Shown in pieces: positions 15,514-23,390 of a stretch of 38,634 nucleotides of DNA. This stretch comes from Micromonospora noduli (lineage in GTDB: Bacteria; Actinomycetota; Actinomycetes; Mycobacteriales; Micromonosporaceae), in assembly GCF_003264365.1 (NCBI RefSeq), contig NZ_PYAK01000057.1, forward strand, positions 1 to 38,634, given 5' to 3'. Position 1 is the first letter of the stretch; each line of letters begins with the position of its first letter. A program made the position numbers and the translations under genes. The notes under the pieces are model-generated. The model did not search any database. It saw only the letters and a list, made by a program, of their open reading frames with translations, and was not told the origin of the DNA.

Positions 15514-16428
15514 ATGGATGCGGAAGGCGGAATCATGAGTGCGGACGGCCGGGGGGACCGGGCCGTCGACGCGTTCGTCACACACCGGAACCTGCTCTTC
15601 ACCGTGGCCTACGAGATGCTCGGCTCGGCCGCCGACGCGGAGGACGTACTCCAGGAGACATGGCTGCGGTGGGCGGACGCGGATCTCACGGCGGTGCGGG
15701 ACCAGCGCGCCTACCTGGTCCGGATCACCACCCGACTGTCGCTCAACCGGCTGCGTGCCGTCGGTAGGCGTAGGGAGTCCTACGTCGGCTCCTGGTTACC
15801 CGAGCCGCTGTTGACCGCGCCCGACGTCGCCGAAGACGTCGAACTCGCCGAGAGCGTCTCGATGGCGATGCTGCTGGTGCTGGAGACGCTGGCGCCGACC
15901 GAGCGGGCGGTGTTCGTCCTTCGTGAGGTCTTCGACCTTGGATACGACGAGATCGCCGAGGCGGTCGACAAGAGCCCGGCCGCTGTCCGTCAGATCGCCC
16001 ACCGTGCGCGGGCGCATGTCGCCGCGCGGCGGCCGCGCGGGATGGTCTCGCCGGCCGAAACCCGACGTGCGCTCACGGCGTTTCGGCTGGCGGTCGAGAC
16101 CGGCGACGTGCAGGGCCTGCTCGACGTCCTCGCGCCGGATGTCGTGCTCCTCGGCGATGGCGGCGGGATCAAGCAGGCCGTGCTGCGGCCTGTCGCCGGG
16201 GCCGACAAGGTGGCCCGCCTGCTGTGCAGCACACATGCCAGGGTCGCGACCATGTCGCTGCATTACGCCCAGGTCAACGGTCACCCGGCGCTGGTTCTGC
16301 GGCTCGACGGCGAGCTCGACACGGTCCTCGCGCTGCGTGTCGACGGCGGTCTCATCAGCGGGGTCTACGCGGTGCGTAACCCCGAGAAGTTGTCGCACAT
16401 GCGGAGCGAAACGGCCCTGCGCCGCTGA
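15514..16428 (+). CDS. ECF41-family RNA polymerase sigma factor (SigJ-like)
   Basis: A 304-residue extracytoplasmic-function sigma factor with a fused C-terminal SnoaL-like domain that, in this family, replaces a separate anti-sigma factor. Region 2 spans about 20-85 (AYEMLGSAADAEDVLQETWLRWA), region 4 about 115-165 (LAPTERAVFVLREVFDLGYDEIAE, SPAAVRQIAHRA) and SnoaL about 180-285. Diagnostic ECF41 motifs are WLPEPL (94-99), DGGG (215-218) and NPEKL (289-293). ATG 15514 has GGAGGA five bases before it; ATG 15535 is a fallback. ECF41 genes usually adjoin their single target operon, here doxX. The inducing signal is unknown for the family. Confidence 0.92.
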   Translation: MDAEGGIMSADGRGDRAVDAFVTHRNLLFTVAYEMLGSAADAEDVLQETWLRWADADLTAVRDQRAYLVRITTRLSLNRLRAVGRRRESYVGSWLPEPLLTAPDVAEDVELAESVSMAMLLVLETLAPTERAVFVLREVFDLGYDEIAEAVDKSPAAVRQIAHRARAHVAARRPRGMVSPAETRRALTAFRLAVETGDVQGLLDVLAPDVVLLGDGGGIKQAVLRPVAGADKVARLLCSTHARVATMSLHYAQVNGHPALVLRLDGELDTVLALRVDGGLISGVYAVRNPEKLSHMRSETALRR

Positions 16429-16483
16429 CGGTCGGCGGTGACTGTCGGTCGCCTCCGTCGGGGCGGATGCGGGTTTGAGCGCT

Positions 16484-16498
16484 ATACCTCAGAGGTAT
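16484..16498. promoter_or_regulatory. Orphan perfect palindrome ATACCTC-A-GAGGTAT
   Basis: A 15-base dyad with a related sequence, TCTGAGGCAT, 10 bases to the right. It resembles an operator, but it lies downstream of both convergent neighbours and no full gene starts nearby; ATG 16504 opens only 19 codons. It may be what is left of the promoter of a lost gene. Confidence 0.4.
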
Positions 16499-16573
16499 GA
16501 ATATGACTCTGAGGCATACCGGTCGACCACACATCGACTTGCCGGGCCAGCCAACGCGTTAGGACTTACTCGT

Positions 16574-17773
16574 CTAGTACGGGGGCGTGGGCGTCTCCGG
16601 CGACCGGTGGAGGGATCGTCGCGCGTCCGCTCCGGCGACGCCGAGCAGCACCACGGCGGCGACCGCGCCGGCGGTGAGTGGCTGGAGGTGCAGTGCTGCC
16701 GGGATCAGCAGGCCGAACGCCAGCAGGCCGGCCAGCCGGGACCGGGAAACCCGACCGAAGACCTGATATTCGAGCGCCGATCGTCCGGCGAGGAAGAGGA
16801 CCGGGCCGCCGAAGATGGCGATGAGCCAGGTCGCCGGGAGGTGCCCGAGCGGCTCGGCGATGAACAGCTCGAAGCCGACGCCGGTGAGCACGATCCCGGC
16901 GATCATGACCATGTGGGCGAACGCCATGTCGGTCGCGAGTCGGGCCGGGTTGCGGGAACGGTCGACGGCCGTGCCCAGCATCCCTCCCGCCACGTGGAAG
17001 TAGATCCGCCAGAGCAGGACGGTGCTCGCCAGCGCCAGGACGAACCCACCCGTCTGGTCGGTGTGGAACTCGCTGCCGCTGAAGGCGAGCCCGATGACGA
17101 AGATCGCCTCGCCGAGAGCGATGAGGAGGAACTGTTGGTACCGCTCGGCCAGGTGCTCGGCCGCGATCATCTGGACGCCGAGCCGTTGCGCGCCGAGTCG
17201 CGGGGTCGGCCAGCCGAGGAACAGCCCGGCGTAGTCGATCAGCACGGCGAGGGTCCAGAGTGCCCCGCGAATTGTGCCGTCGTTGACCAGCCCGCCGACG
17301 ACCCAGAGCGGTGCGCTCAAGCCGAACCAGAACAGGATCCGGATCGACTGTTGTGGGTCCGGCCGGCCGTGCCCGGCGACGTGGAAGAACACCACCCGGC
17401 CGATCTGGAGGGTCACCAGGGTGATGGCGAAGAGGGAGGCCCGTGCGCCGAAGCCGTGCGGCACGGCGACGGCCATCGTCATGGCACCGACCAACGTCAT
17501 GATGATGACGGTCTGGACGATCGGGGCGTCCGGGTCCAGCCAACTTGTCGACCAGACGGTCACCGACCAGACCGCCCACAGCGCCAGGAACAGCAGCACA
17601 GCCTGGCCGAGACCCGCGTACACGCCGCTTTGGCCGTCGGTGAAGTCGGCGATCAGCCGGGCGGAGATCCGGGTGAGGGCGAAGACGAAGACCAGGTCGA
17701 GGAAGAGCTCCAGAAAGGTGGCCCGCTGGCGGGTGGCTTCGCTGCGCAACAGCCTGTCGGGGGTGTTCCTCAT
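16574..17773 (-). CDS. Low temperature requirement A (LtrA) family membrane protein
   Basis: A 399-residue polytopic membrane protein with about ten or more hydrophobic helices and the LtrA hallmark at the N-terminus: RATFLELFLDLVFVFALTR at about residues 17-35, carrying the conserved E-LFxDLVFVFA. Other family blocks are QRLGVQMIAAEHLAERYQQF and LIALGEAIFVIGLAF. LtrA was named for cold growth in Listeria; the transported species is not established. Start ATG 17773 has no convincing ribosome site; an in-frame extension reaches 17890 but lacks family sequence. A TetR regulator diverges from it, which may control it. Confidence 0.88.
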   Translation of the reverse strand: MRNTPDRLLRSEATRQRATFLELFLDLVFVFALTRISARLIADFTDGQSGVYAGLGQAVLLFLALWAVWSVTVWSTSWLDPDAPIVQTVIIMTLVGAMTMAVAVPHGFGARASLFAITLVTLQIGRVVFFHVAGHGRPDPQQSIRILFWFGLSAPLWVVGGLVNDGTIRGALWTLAVLIDYAGLFLGWPTPRLGAQRLGVQMIAAEHLAERYQQFLLIALGEAIFVIGLAFSGSEFHTDQTGGFVLALASTVLLWRIYFHVAGGMLGTAVDRSRNPARLATDMAFAHMVMIAGIVLTGVGFELFIAEPLGHLPATWLIAIFGGPVLFLAGRSALEYQVFGRVSRSRLAGLLAFGLLIPAALHLQPLTAGAVAAVVLLGVAGADARRSLHRSPETPTPPY

Positions 17774-17942
17774 CGGCTCGCCACGCGTCGGTGTCGCCGA
17801 ACCACGTGCCCTCCCGTCGCGGTGATCTCCTCGCCTAACGAGCCAGGGGGCGGCTGTGGCACGTGGAGCGAAGGGGCCGGCGACCCACAACAGTCACCAA
17901 TCCGTCACCCGACCGCTACGGCAGGTGTACGCCTCTACGCTC

Positions 17943-18527
17943 GTGGGCGTGCCCGGACCTGCCGAGAAGGCCACTGAACAGGACCGGCGTGACCTCATCG
18001 TCACGGTCGCGCGAGAGTTGGCCGAGACGGAGGGCTGGGCGGGTGTGACGACCCGACGGCTCGCCGAACGAACCGAGATCGACATGGGCGACATCTATCG
18101 GCACTTCGCCGATCTGGAGGCGCTGATCGCCGCGGTCGCGGTGTGCGCCTTCGCCGATCTGGCCGCCGACCTCGCCGAGGCGCACGCGGAAACCGCCGGG
18201 AGCCCCGAGGGGGTCTGGCCGGCGGTCGCGACCGCGTACCTCGACTTCGCGTACACGAATCCCGAGGTCTATGACGCGATGCTCGCGCTGACCCCCGACC
18301 TGGCTCTCGGCGTGGATGGCGTGCCGGCCGCGCCGCGGGCGGTCTTCGCCGAACTGCGGGCGGCCCTGACCCCGCTGGCCGAAGGGCGGGACCCGGACAC
18401 CTTGGCCGAGGTGGGTTGGAGCCTGCTGCACGGCGTGGTGATGCTCACCCGCGGTGGCCGGCTGCGACCCGAGGGGCAGGAGGACCGCGAAGCGTTGATC
18501 GCGCAACGGTTGCTGCGGTGGCCCTGA
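17943..18527 (+). CDS. TetR/AcrR-family regulator
   Basis: About 194 residues. The N-terminal helix-turn-helix contains RRDLIVTVARELAETEG, VTTRRLAERTEIDMGDIYRHFADLEAL. The C-terminal part (AYLDFAYTNPEVYDAMLAL and the LHGVVMLTRGGRL stretch) is the WHG/TetR_C_13 type. Start is GTG 17943 or 17949; neither has a ribosome site, and frames upstream to 17856 do not look like protein of this family, so a leaderless start is plausible. It diverges from ltrA across 169 bp and is the likely regulator of that gene; no clear operator palindrome was found in the spacer. Confidence 0.85.
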   Translation: MGVPGPAEKATEQDRRDLIVTVARELAETEGWAGVTTRRLAERTEIDMGDIYRHFADLEALIAAVAVCAFADLAADLAEAHAETAGSPEGVWPAVATAYLDFAYTNPEVYDAMLALTPDLALGVDGVPAAPRAVFAELRAALTPLAEGRDPDTLAEVGWSLLHGVVMLTRGGRLRPEGQEDREALIAQRLLRWP

Positions 18528-18557
18528 CCAGGTCGCACCGACGCCCCCTGATCGCGG

Positions 18558-19196
18558 TCAGTTGATGGGCTGGCGGTCGGCCGGGCCCTTGTCGGCGAAC
18601 CGGAACGTGGTGTCCAGCTTGGCGTTACCCAACTCCTTGAGGACGAGGCCGTTGCCGGGGAGGTGCTGGAGGAATCGGGTCTCGCTGCCGATCGCGTACG
18701 TGCCGTCGCCCTTGGCGATGATGGTGAACCGCTGGATCGGGTCGTCCTGGTCGCAGACGACGGCCCCGATGGTCAGTTCGGGCTCGATGTCCAGGCCGTT
18801 CACCTGCCAGCAGGACGGATCGTCGTTGGCGGGGTGGCCGTCCTTCGTGCCGAACGCCCTGATCACGTACCGGTCGCCGCCGATCGGTGTCGGCACGAAC
18901 AGCGTCCGACCGCCGGTGTCGCCGCCCTCCTCGAGCCGCCCGCTGATCTCCAACGGCTTCCCCGAACCCTGCACCCGGTTGATCGTGACCTCGCGCTTGC
19001 CGGACAACAGTGGGTCGGTCGCCGCTGCCGATGACGTGGTCGGCGCCGGTGGCGTCGGCGCGCCTGTCACGGCGCCCGACGGCGTCGGCGTGCCCGCCGC
19101 GGCGCCCGGCGCCTTGTCCGCACCGCCCTGGCACGCCACCAGCGCGCCGGTGCAGGCCAGCATCGCCGCGCCGGTGACCCACTTCATGGTGAACAT
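18558..19196 (-). CDS. Lipoprotein of unknown function
   Basis: A 212-residue predicted lipoprotein: short basic start, hydrophobic stretch and the lipobox LVAC with the lipidated Cys at about residue 22. A flexible Ala/Pro/Thr/Gly linker (about 25-60) follows, then a beta-rich domain with paired Cys (DDPSCWQVNG, GAVVCDQDD). The sequence of repeated turns (RYVIRAFG, QRFTIIAKGDGTYAIGSETRFLQ) loosely recalls ricin-type trefoil domains; I would not assign it. GAGGAG lies six bases before ATG 19196. Likely outer face of the membrane. Confidence 0.75.
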   Translation of the reverse strand: MFTMKWVTGAAMLACTGALVACQGGADKAPGAAAGTPTPSGAVTGAPTPPAPTTSSAAATDPLLSGKREVTINRVQGSGKPLEISGRLEEGGDTGGRTLFVPTPIGGDRYVIRAFGTKDGHPANDDPSCWQVNGLDIEPELTIGAVVCDQDDPIQRFTIIAKGDGTYAIGSETRFLQHLPGNGLVLKELGNAKLDTTFRFADKGPADRQPIN

Positions 19197-19367
19197 GCCG
19201 TACTCCTCAAGAGGCGTCCCGAACCTGGGCGGGAATCATCATGGATGTCGCCTCCGCATGACGACGGCCGAGCCGGAACGGTTCACGAAAATCCGGAAGA
19301 TCTCAAATCGATCTCCCGCCTATCCTGTCTCTCGGCCTTGGCGACGGTGGCACGGGGAGGGCATGGC

Positions 19368-20078
19368 ATGACGGTCGGTGTGGCGGCGCGACGACAGGCG
19401 CAGGTGTTGATCTTCGATGCGGACGACACGTTGTGGGAGAACAACGTCGTCTTCGAGCGGGTGATCGACGACTTCCTGGGCTGGTTGGACCACCCCACCC
19501 TGGACAGGGCCGCGCTGCGGGCCGTCCTCGACGACATCGAGCGGGCCAACGCGGTGGCGCACGGGTACGGCAGCAAGGTCTTCCTGCGCAGCCTGGCGGA
19601 GTGCCTGGAGCGGCTGCGCGAGCGGCCGGCCACCGACTCCGAACGTCAGGAGATCGACCGGCTGGCGGTGGCCCTCGTCGAGCACCAGGTGGAGCTGATG
19701 CCCGGGGTGGCCGACGCGCTCGACGAGCTGGCCGGACGGCACGAGTTGCTGCTGCTCACCAAGGGCGATCGGGAGGAGCAGCAGCGCAAGCTGGACGCCT
19801 GCGGTCTGCTGCACCACTTCGGGGCCGCGCACATCGTCGCCGAGAAGAACGTCGACACGTACCGGTGGCTCACTCGCGAGCACGGCTTCGCGCCGGACGG
19901 CGCGTGGATGATCGGCAACTCCCCGAAGTCCGACATCCTGCCGGCGCGTGCCGCCGGGTTGAACGCGGTGTTCATTCCGAACGCGAACACCTGGGTGCTG
20001 GAGGACGACGAGCTGGACCCGACCGACGGCGGGGTGCTGCGGCTCGCCGCGTTCCGGGACCTGCTGCGCCACTTCTGA
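19368..20078 (+). CDS. HAD-superfamily hydrolase
   Basis: A 236-residue haloacid dehalogenase-like phosphatase. Motif I is DADDT with nucleophile D17 and D19; motif II is LLLTKGD; the motif III lysine is in VAEKN; motif IV is GNSPKSD. A helical C1-type cap lies between motifs I and II. GGGGAGGGC lies before ATG 19368, and the upstream open frame lacks homologous sequence. Phosphatase activity on a small phosphorylated metabolite is expected; the substrate is unknown. Transcribed alone, divergent from the lipoprotein. Confidence 0.88.
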   Translation: MTVGVAARRQAQVLIFDADDTLWENNVVFERVIDDFLGWLDHPTLDRAALRAVLDDIERANAVAHGYGSKVFLRSLAECLERLRERPATDSERQEIDRLAVALVEHQVELMPGVADALDELAGRHELLLLTKGDREEQQRKLDACGLLHHFGAAHIVAEKNVDTYRWLTREHGFAPDGAWMIGNSPKSDILPARAAGLNAVFIPNANTWVLEDDELDPTDGGVLRLAAFRDLLRHF

Positions 20079-20490
20079 CCGTACCGAAGCCAAACAGCGT
20101 CGGCGATCATGGTCGCGTTACGCCAAACTGCCCGATTTTGAGCGTGGGATCAGTCCTGTCGCCGGTCGTCCGACCCGGCTTGTCCGGCCGGCCGGAGCGC
20201 GCCTAACCTGGTCCGGCGCTCACGGCCCGTCGGGGTGTGTCGGGGGCGCGTCGGCCTTCGGCGGGTGAGCACCGTGGAGCTGAGTGCGAAGTGGCTGGCT
20301 CACCCCGTTCTGGCGCGCGTGGTGTCGTGCCACGCCCGCGCGGCGGGGTGCCGGAGCTGTCCGCTTCCCTGCCGGACGGCCGAGGGTCAGGGCCGGGTAG
20401 TTGCGGACCCGGTCCTGACCCGGCCCGCGAGTCGTTCGACCGTTGCGAGCGGGGCAGACCGCGCGCCGGTTCGACTGTCAGGATGGCGGC
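20079..20490. other. 412-bp intergenic region with one strong hairpin
   Basis: No convincing gene on either strand. The main structure is a 14-bp inverted repeat with one mismatch, arms 20385-20398 (GGTCAGGGCCGGGT) and 20407-20420, loop of eight bases, 70 bp upstream of the L,D-transpeptidase start. It could be a terminator or a leader structure. Open frames here lack start signals and coding character. Confidence 0.5.
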
Positions 20491-21276
20491 ATGAAGCGCA
20501 GATCTCTCCTACTCGGCGCGGCGGCCGGTCTGGTCGCCCCAGCCGTGATCGTCCCGGCCGCGCCCGCACTCGCGGCGGACCGGCCGCTGCGGCCGGGCTG
20601 GGGCACGGCCGCGGTGCAGCGACCCTTGCCGAAGTGGCAGCCCCAGAACCGCGCCAGCGCATTGACCACGCTGCCGGCGGAGACGAAGCAGGTGATCATC
20701 GTCGGGGCCAGCAGCTACACCACCACCTACGCCACGCTGGAGGCGTTCGTGCGGGTCCGGAGCACCTGGCAGCCGGCCTCGGCGTCGTTGCCCGCCCGGA
20801 TCGGCTCAAAGGGCTTCAGCGACAACCACGTGGAGGGTGTGCCGACCACGCCGACGGGCGTCTACTCGATCGGCCCCACCATGTACGGCATCGCCGCCAA
20901 CCCGGGCGTGCGATTCCCCTACCACCGGCTCGTCAGCGGTGACTGGTGGAACGAGAACCCGTCGTCCGCGCTCTACAACACCTTCCAGCAGAGTGCGACC
21001 AACCCGGGCGGGGCCAGCGAAGCACTGTGGAAGGAGGTCCCCGCGTACACGCACTTCGCGGTGATCACCTACAACATGCCGCCGAACGTGCCGAAGCCGG
21101 TGCCGAACGCGGGCAGCGGGATCTTCCTGCACCAGTTCAGCACCAGCGCCGGCAATGCCACCGCTGGTTGCGTCTCCCTCGCCCACGATCACCTGGTCGA
21201 CGTGCTCAACTGGCTGGACCCGGCGCTGTCGCCACGCATCGTGCTCAGCCCGTACGCCCAGCTCAGCCGCTACTGA
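20491..21276 (+). CDS. Exported L,D-transpeptidase (YkuD-like)
   Basis: A 261-residue exported protein. The signal peptide is of twin-arginine style (MKRRSLLLGAAAGL, cleavage after ALA at about 28). The C-terminal catalytic region has H214 (IFLHQFSTSAG) and nucleophile C227 in ATAGCVSL, the HX-S-x-GC pattern of YkuD enzymes, which form 3-3 crosslinks in peptidoglycan from tetrapeptide stems. Conserved VPTTPTGVYSIG is the usual strand before the active site. AGGATGG lies before ATG 20491. It lacks an Ig-like or LysM wall-binding domain, so is shorter than the mycobacterial Ldt proteins. Confidence 0.8.
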   Translation: MKRRSLLLGAAAGLVAPAVIVPAAPALAADRPLRPGWGTAAVQRPLPKWQPQNRASALTTLPAETKQVIIVGASSYTTTYATLEAFVRVRSTWQPASASLPARIGSKGFSDNHVEGVPTTPTGVYSIGPTMYGIAANPGVRFPYHRLVSGDWWNENPSSALYNTFQQSATNPGGASEALWKEVPAYTHFAVITYNMPPNVPKPVPNAGSGIFLHQFSTSAGNATAGCVSLAHDHLVDVLNWLDPALSPRIVLSPYAQLSRY

Positions 21277-21289
21277 CAACCGGGGCGGC

Positions 21290-21565
21290 TCAGCCGGCGT
21301 CGCGCCGGACGATCGACACCGCCACCCGGCAGAACTCGTCCATGTCCGGGTTGAACCCGGCAGCGATGTCGGGATGCAACCCGGAGCGGGTCTCCTCCAA
21401 CAGTCGCTGGCAGACCTGCTCGACCGGTTCGCCGCCGTAGTCGGCGCGGATCCGCTCGGTGGCCGCCTGAAGCGCCGAGGTCAGCTGCTCCTCCAGCGGG
21501 CCGCGCAGCTTCTGCTGCACAGGATCGAGCCCGCGGGGGTCGAGCGTGACATGTGGCTCCGACAT
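21290..21565 (-). CDS. Small conserved-looking protein of unknown function
   Basis: A 91-residue, hydrophilic, mostly helical protein (DPVQQKLRGPLEEQLTSALQAATERIRADYGG, then EQVCQRLLEETRSG, ending FNPDMDEFCRVAVSIVRRD). AAGGGAG is six bases before ATG 21565. It follows the RusA-like gene by 47 bp on the same strand, so the two are probably one transcript. The amphipathic helices could mediate dimerisation or pairing with the neighbour. No family is recognised. Confidence 0.65.
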   Translation of the reverse strand: MSEPHVTLDPRGLDPVQQKLRGPLEEQLTSALQAATERIRADYGGEPVEQVCQRLLEETRSGLHPDIAAGFNPDMDEFCRVAVSIVRRDAG

Positions 21566-21612
21566 CGGTGCTCCCTTCTTCGGCGTCCGCGATACCCCAC
21601 CGCGAACGTCGG

Positions 21613-22044
21613 TCAAACCCCGGTCGGTACGGCGGCGACCCGCACCTGGTACGAGAACTCCTCCGCCGGCTCCTCGTGGTACGACAGCCGGCGGATCTGC
21701 CGGTCGTCGTCGTAGAGGGCGACGTCCACCAGCACGCCGAGGTGGGCGAGGCCGATGCTCGACACCCGCTTCTTGTCCTGCAACACCGCGCAGACGCCGC
21801 CGAGAAGGGTGCTGGCGTCGGACGTACGGTGCCCGGGCGGGCAGCGCAAAACCAGGTCCACCTCGATCGGCCCGGGCAACGGCGTCCAGCCGGTGCGCTG
21901 GGCCGCGGCGAGGGCGGCCTGGAGCAGGGTGCGGACCCTCGTCGCCTGCCGGTGGCCGGCGGCGAAGATGGACAACGCTTCGGTCTTGACCGGTGGCAGG
22001 CCGCTCACCTCGAACGTCAGGGCGAGAGCGCGGGTGTCCTGCAC
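21613..22044 (-). CDS. RusA-like protein
   Basis: A 143-residue protein whose pattern resembles RusA Holliday-junction resolvases: a PIEVDLVLRCPPG strand, then TSDASTLLGGVCAVLQDKK where RusA has the D-N-L-K-x-x-x-D-A-L helix, then VALYDDDRQIRRLSYHEE matching the RusA acidic strand. The catalytic aspartates are only partly conserved (D in TSDAS, DDD in YDDDRQ), so activity is uncertain. I chose GTG 22044 because GAGGAGGTG lies just upstream. It sits outside any prophage-like context, which is unusual for RusA. Paired with the 91-residue protein downstream. Confidence 0.6.
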   Translation of the reverse strand: MQDTRALALTFEVSGLPPVKTEALSIFAAGHRQATRVRTLLQAALAAAQRTGWTPLPGPIEVDLVLRCPPGHRTSDASTLLGGVCAVLQDKKRVSSIGLAHLGVLVDVALYDDDRQIRRLSYHEEPAEEFSYQVRVAAVPTGV

Positions 22045-22229
22045 GACGGCACCTCCTCGTTGGGACGATCCTGCCGAACCGGGGGCGCGGCGGTGGGACG
22101 TTCCCGCGATTACCAACCGATCGGGCAGGCATGGGTCGGCCGGAGGCGTGTCGACGGCGGCGGCGAACGCGCCGGCTACGGCGCTAGGAAAACGCTAGCC
22201 GACGATGCCCGCGCTCGGTAGTCGGTCGT

Positions 22230-22934
22230 TCACCCGGTGGGGCGTGGTGCGAAGGCGCAGAACTCGTTGCCCTCCGGGTCGGCCAGCACCCACCACCAGT
22301 GCGCCTCGTCGAGCGGCTCCCGCAGCAGTGTCGCGCCCGCCGCGATCAGCGCCATCGGCTCAGGGTCGACCAGGTCGACGTCCCAGTGCAGCCGGTTCTT
22401 GACCGTCTTGGGCTCGGGCCCTGCGACAAACACCCAGTACTCCCACGGGAACCCGGCCGCGCCGGCCACCGACGACGTGCTCGACTCGTGCTCGATGGTG
22501 CCGCCGACCACCCCGGCCCACCAGGTCGCCTGCGCCGCCGGGTCGGTCGAGTCCACCACCAGCTCGAACGGGCCCGGTCGGGTGCCGTCGCGGGCCGGGA
22601 ACGCGCAGAACTCGTTGCCCTCCGGGTCGTCGAGCACCCACCAGGTCGCCTCGCCGCCCGGTTCGCGGACCAGCCGGGCGCCGTCCGCGAGCAACGCCGC
22701 CGGGTCCGCGTCGGCCAACCGCAGATCCAGGTGTACGCGGGTCTTGCCGACCCGAGGCTCGGGCACCTTGTTCACCCAGATGGACTCTGCGTTCGAGCGC
22801 GCCGAGCGGGGGTCCACCCGGGTGTCACCGTCACCGGCATCGGCCACGTCACCGTCGAGCATCCGGGCCCAGAAGGCACCGAGCGCGAGCGGGTCGTTGG
22901 CGTCCAGACAGAGGTCCTTGAAGCGCGCGATCAT
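22230..22934 (-). CDS. Two-domain VOC (glyoxalase/bleomycin-resistance-like) protein
   Basis: A 234-residue protein with two tandem VOC domains. Each ends with the same block, WWVLADPEGNEFCAF or WWVLDDPEGNEFCAF, and each has a VHLDLRLAD or LHWDVDLVD strand carrying a metal-ligand-like His. The shared FCAF endings point to internal duplication. These proteins bind metals and small molecules or act as dioxygenases, isomerases or drug-binding proteins; no specific role is visible. ATG 22934 begins with MIARFKDLCLDANDP, the normal start of the subfamily. Divergent from the padR operon across 114 bp. Confidence 0.85.
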   Translation of the reverse strand: MIARFKDLCLDANDPLALGAFWARMLDGDVADAGDGDTRVDPRSARSNAESIWVNKVPEPRVGKTRVHLDLRLADADPAALLADGARLVREPGGEATWWVLDDPEGNEFCAFPARDGTRPGPFELVVDSTDPAAQATWWAGVVGGTIEHESSTSSVAGAAGFPWEYWVFVAGPEPKTVKNRLHWDVDLVDPEPMALIAAGATLLREPLDEAHWWWVLADPEGNEFCAFAPRPTG

Positions 22935-23013
22935 CGTTCCAGCATGCCTGATCCGGTCCGGGCGAACAGTCCGGGCAGAAGGTTCGGGGCTGGAGCGATT
23001 CTGAATAGAATCC

Positions 23014-23042
23014 TTGCCGTTATATAACGCCGCGCGTAGTAT
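23014..23042 (+). promoter_or_regulatory. padR promoter with palindromic operator in the spacer
   Basis: TTGCCG (23014-23019) and TAGTAT (23037-23042) are spaced by 17 bp, a good housekeeping promoter. The perfect 12-bp palindrome CGTTATATAACG (23018-23029) overlaps the -35 and spacer, an ideal repressor site. The -10 ends six bases before the ATG, so the message is predicted to be leaderless. Confidence 0.7.
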
Positions 23043-23048
23043 GCGCTC

Positions 23049-23390
23049 ATGCATGAATCCACCTTCCTGATCCTCACCGCTCTGGCCGCGCAGCCGTTGC
23101 ACGGCTATGGGGTCGTACAGGCGGTGGAGGAGTTGTCGGCCGGCGACGTCAAGCTGCGGCCTGGCACCCTCTACGGCGCACTCGACCGCCTGGTCGAGCA
23201 ACACCTGATCGAGGTTGACCGGGAGGAGGTCGTCGACGGGAGGCTGCGTCGCTACTACCGGCTCAACGAGGCGGGAGCGGCGGCCCTGCAAACCCAGGCC
23301 GAGCGGTTGCGCCGGCATGCCACGGCGGCCGACACCCAGCTGAGCAAGCGCCCCGGTGGTGCCCTGGGCTTCGGGACGGTGATCGCATGA
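23049..23390 (+). CDS. PadR-family transcriptional regulator
   Basis: A 113-residue winged-helix regulator: MHESTFLILTALAAQPLHGYG, then LRPGTLYGALDRLVEQHLIE (recognition helix about residues 38-58) and the wing DGRLRRYYRLNEAGAAAL. The short size fits PadR subfamily 2. ATG 23049 sits at the expected transcription start. Its stop overlaps the start of the membrane-protein gene by four bases (ATGA), so the two are translationally coupled. It probably represses its own operon through the palindrome at 23018-23029. Confidence 0.92.
   Translation: MHESTFLILTALAAQPLHGYGVVQAVEELSAGDVKLRPGTLYGALDRLVEQHLIEVDREEVVDGRLRRYYRLNEAGAAALQTQAERLRRHATAADTQLSKRPGGALGFGTVIA

Noticed and set aside
16475..17977. 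500-codon plus-strand frame
   Set aside because: Antisense of ltrA; Asp/Glu/Gln/Pro-rich low-complexity sequence with no family features.
20235..20490. Possible protein gene upstream of the L,D-transpeptidase
   Set aside because: Open frames here lack ribosome sites and show Arg/Gly/Ala-rich random-like composition; the tat-type signal at ATG 20491 marks the true start.
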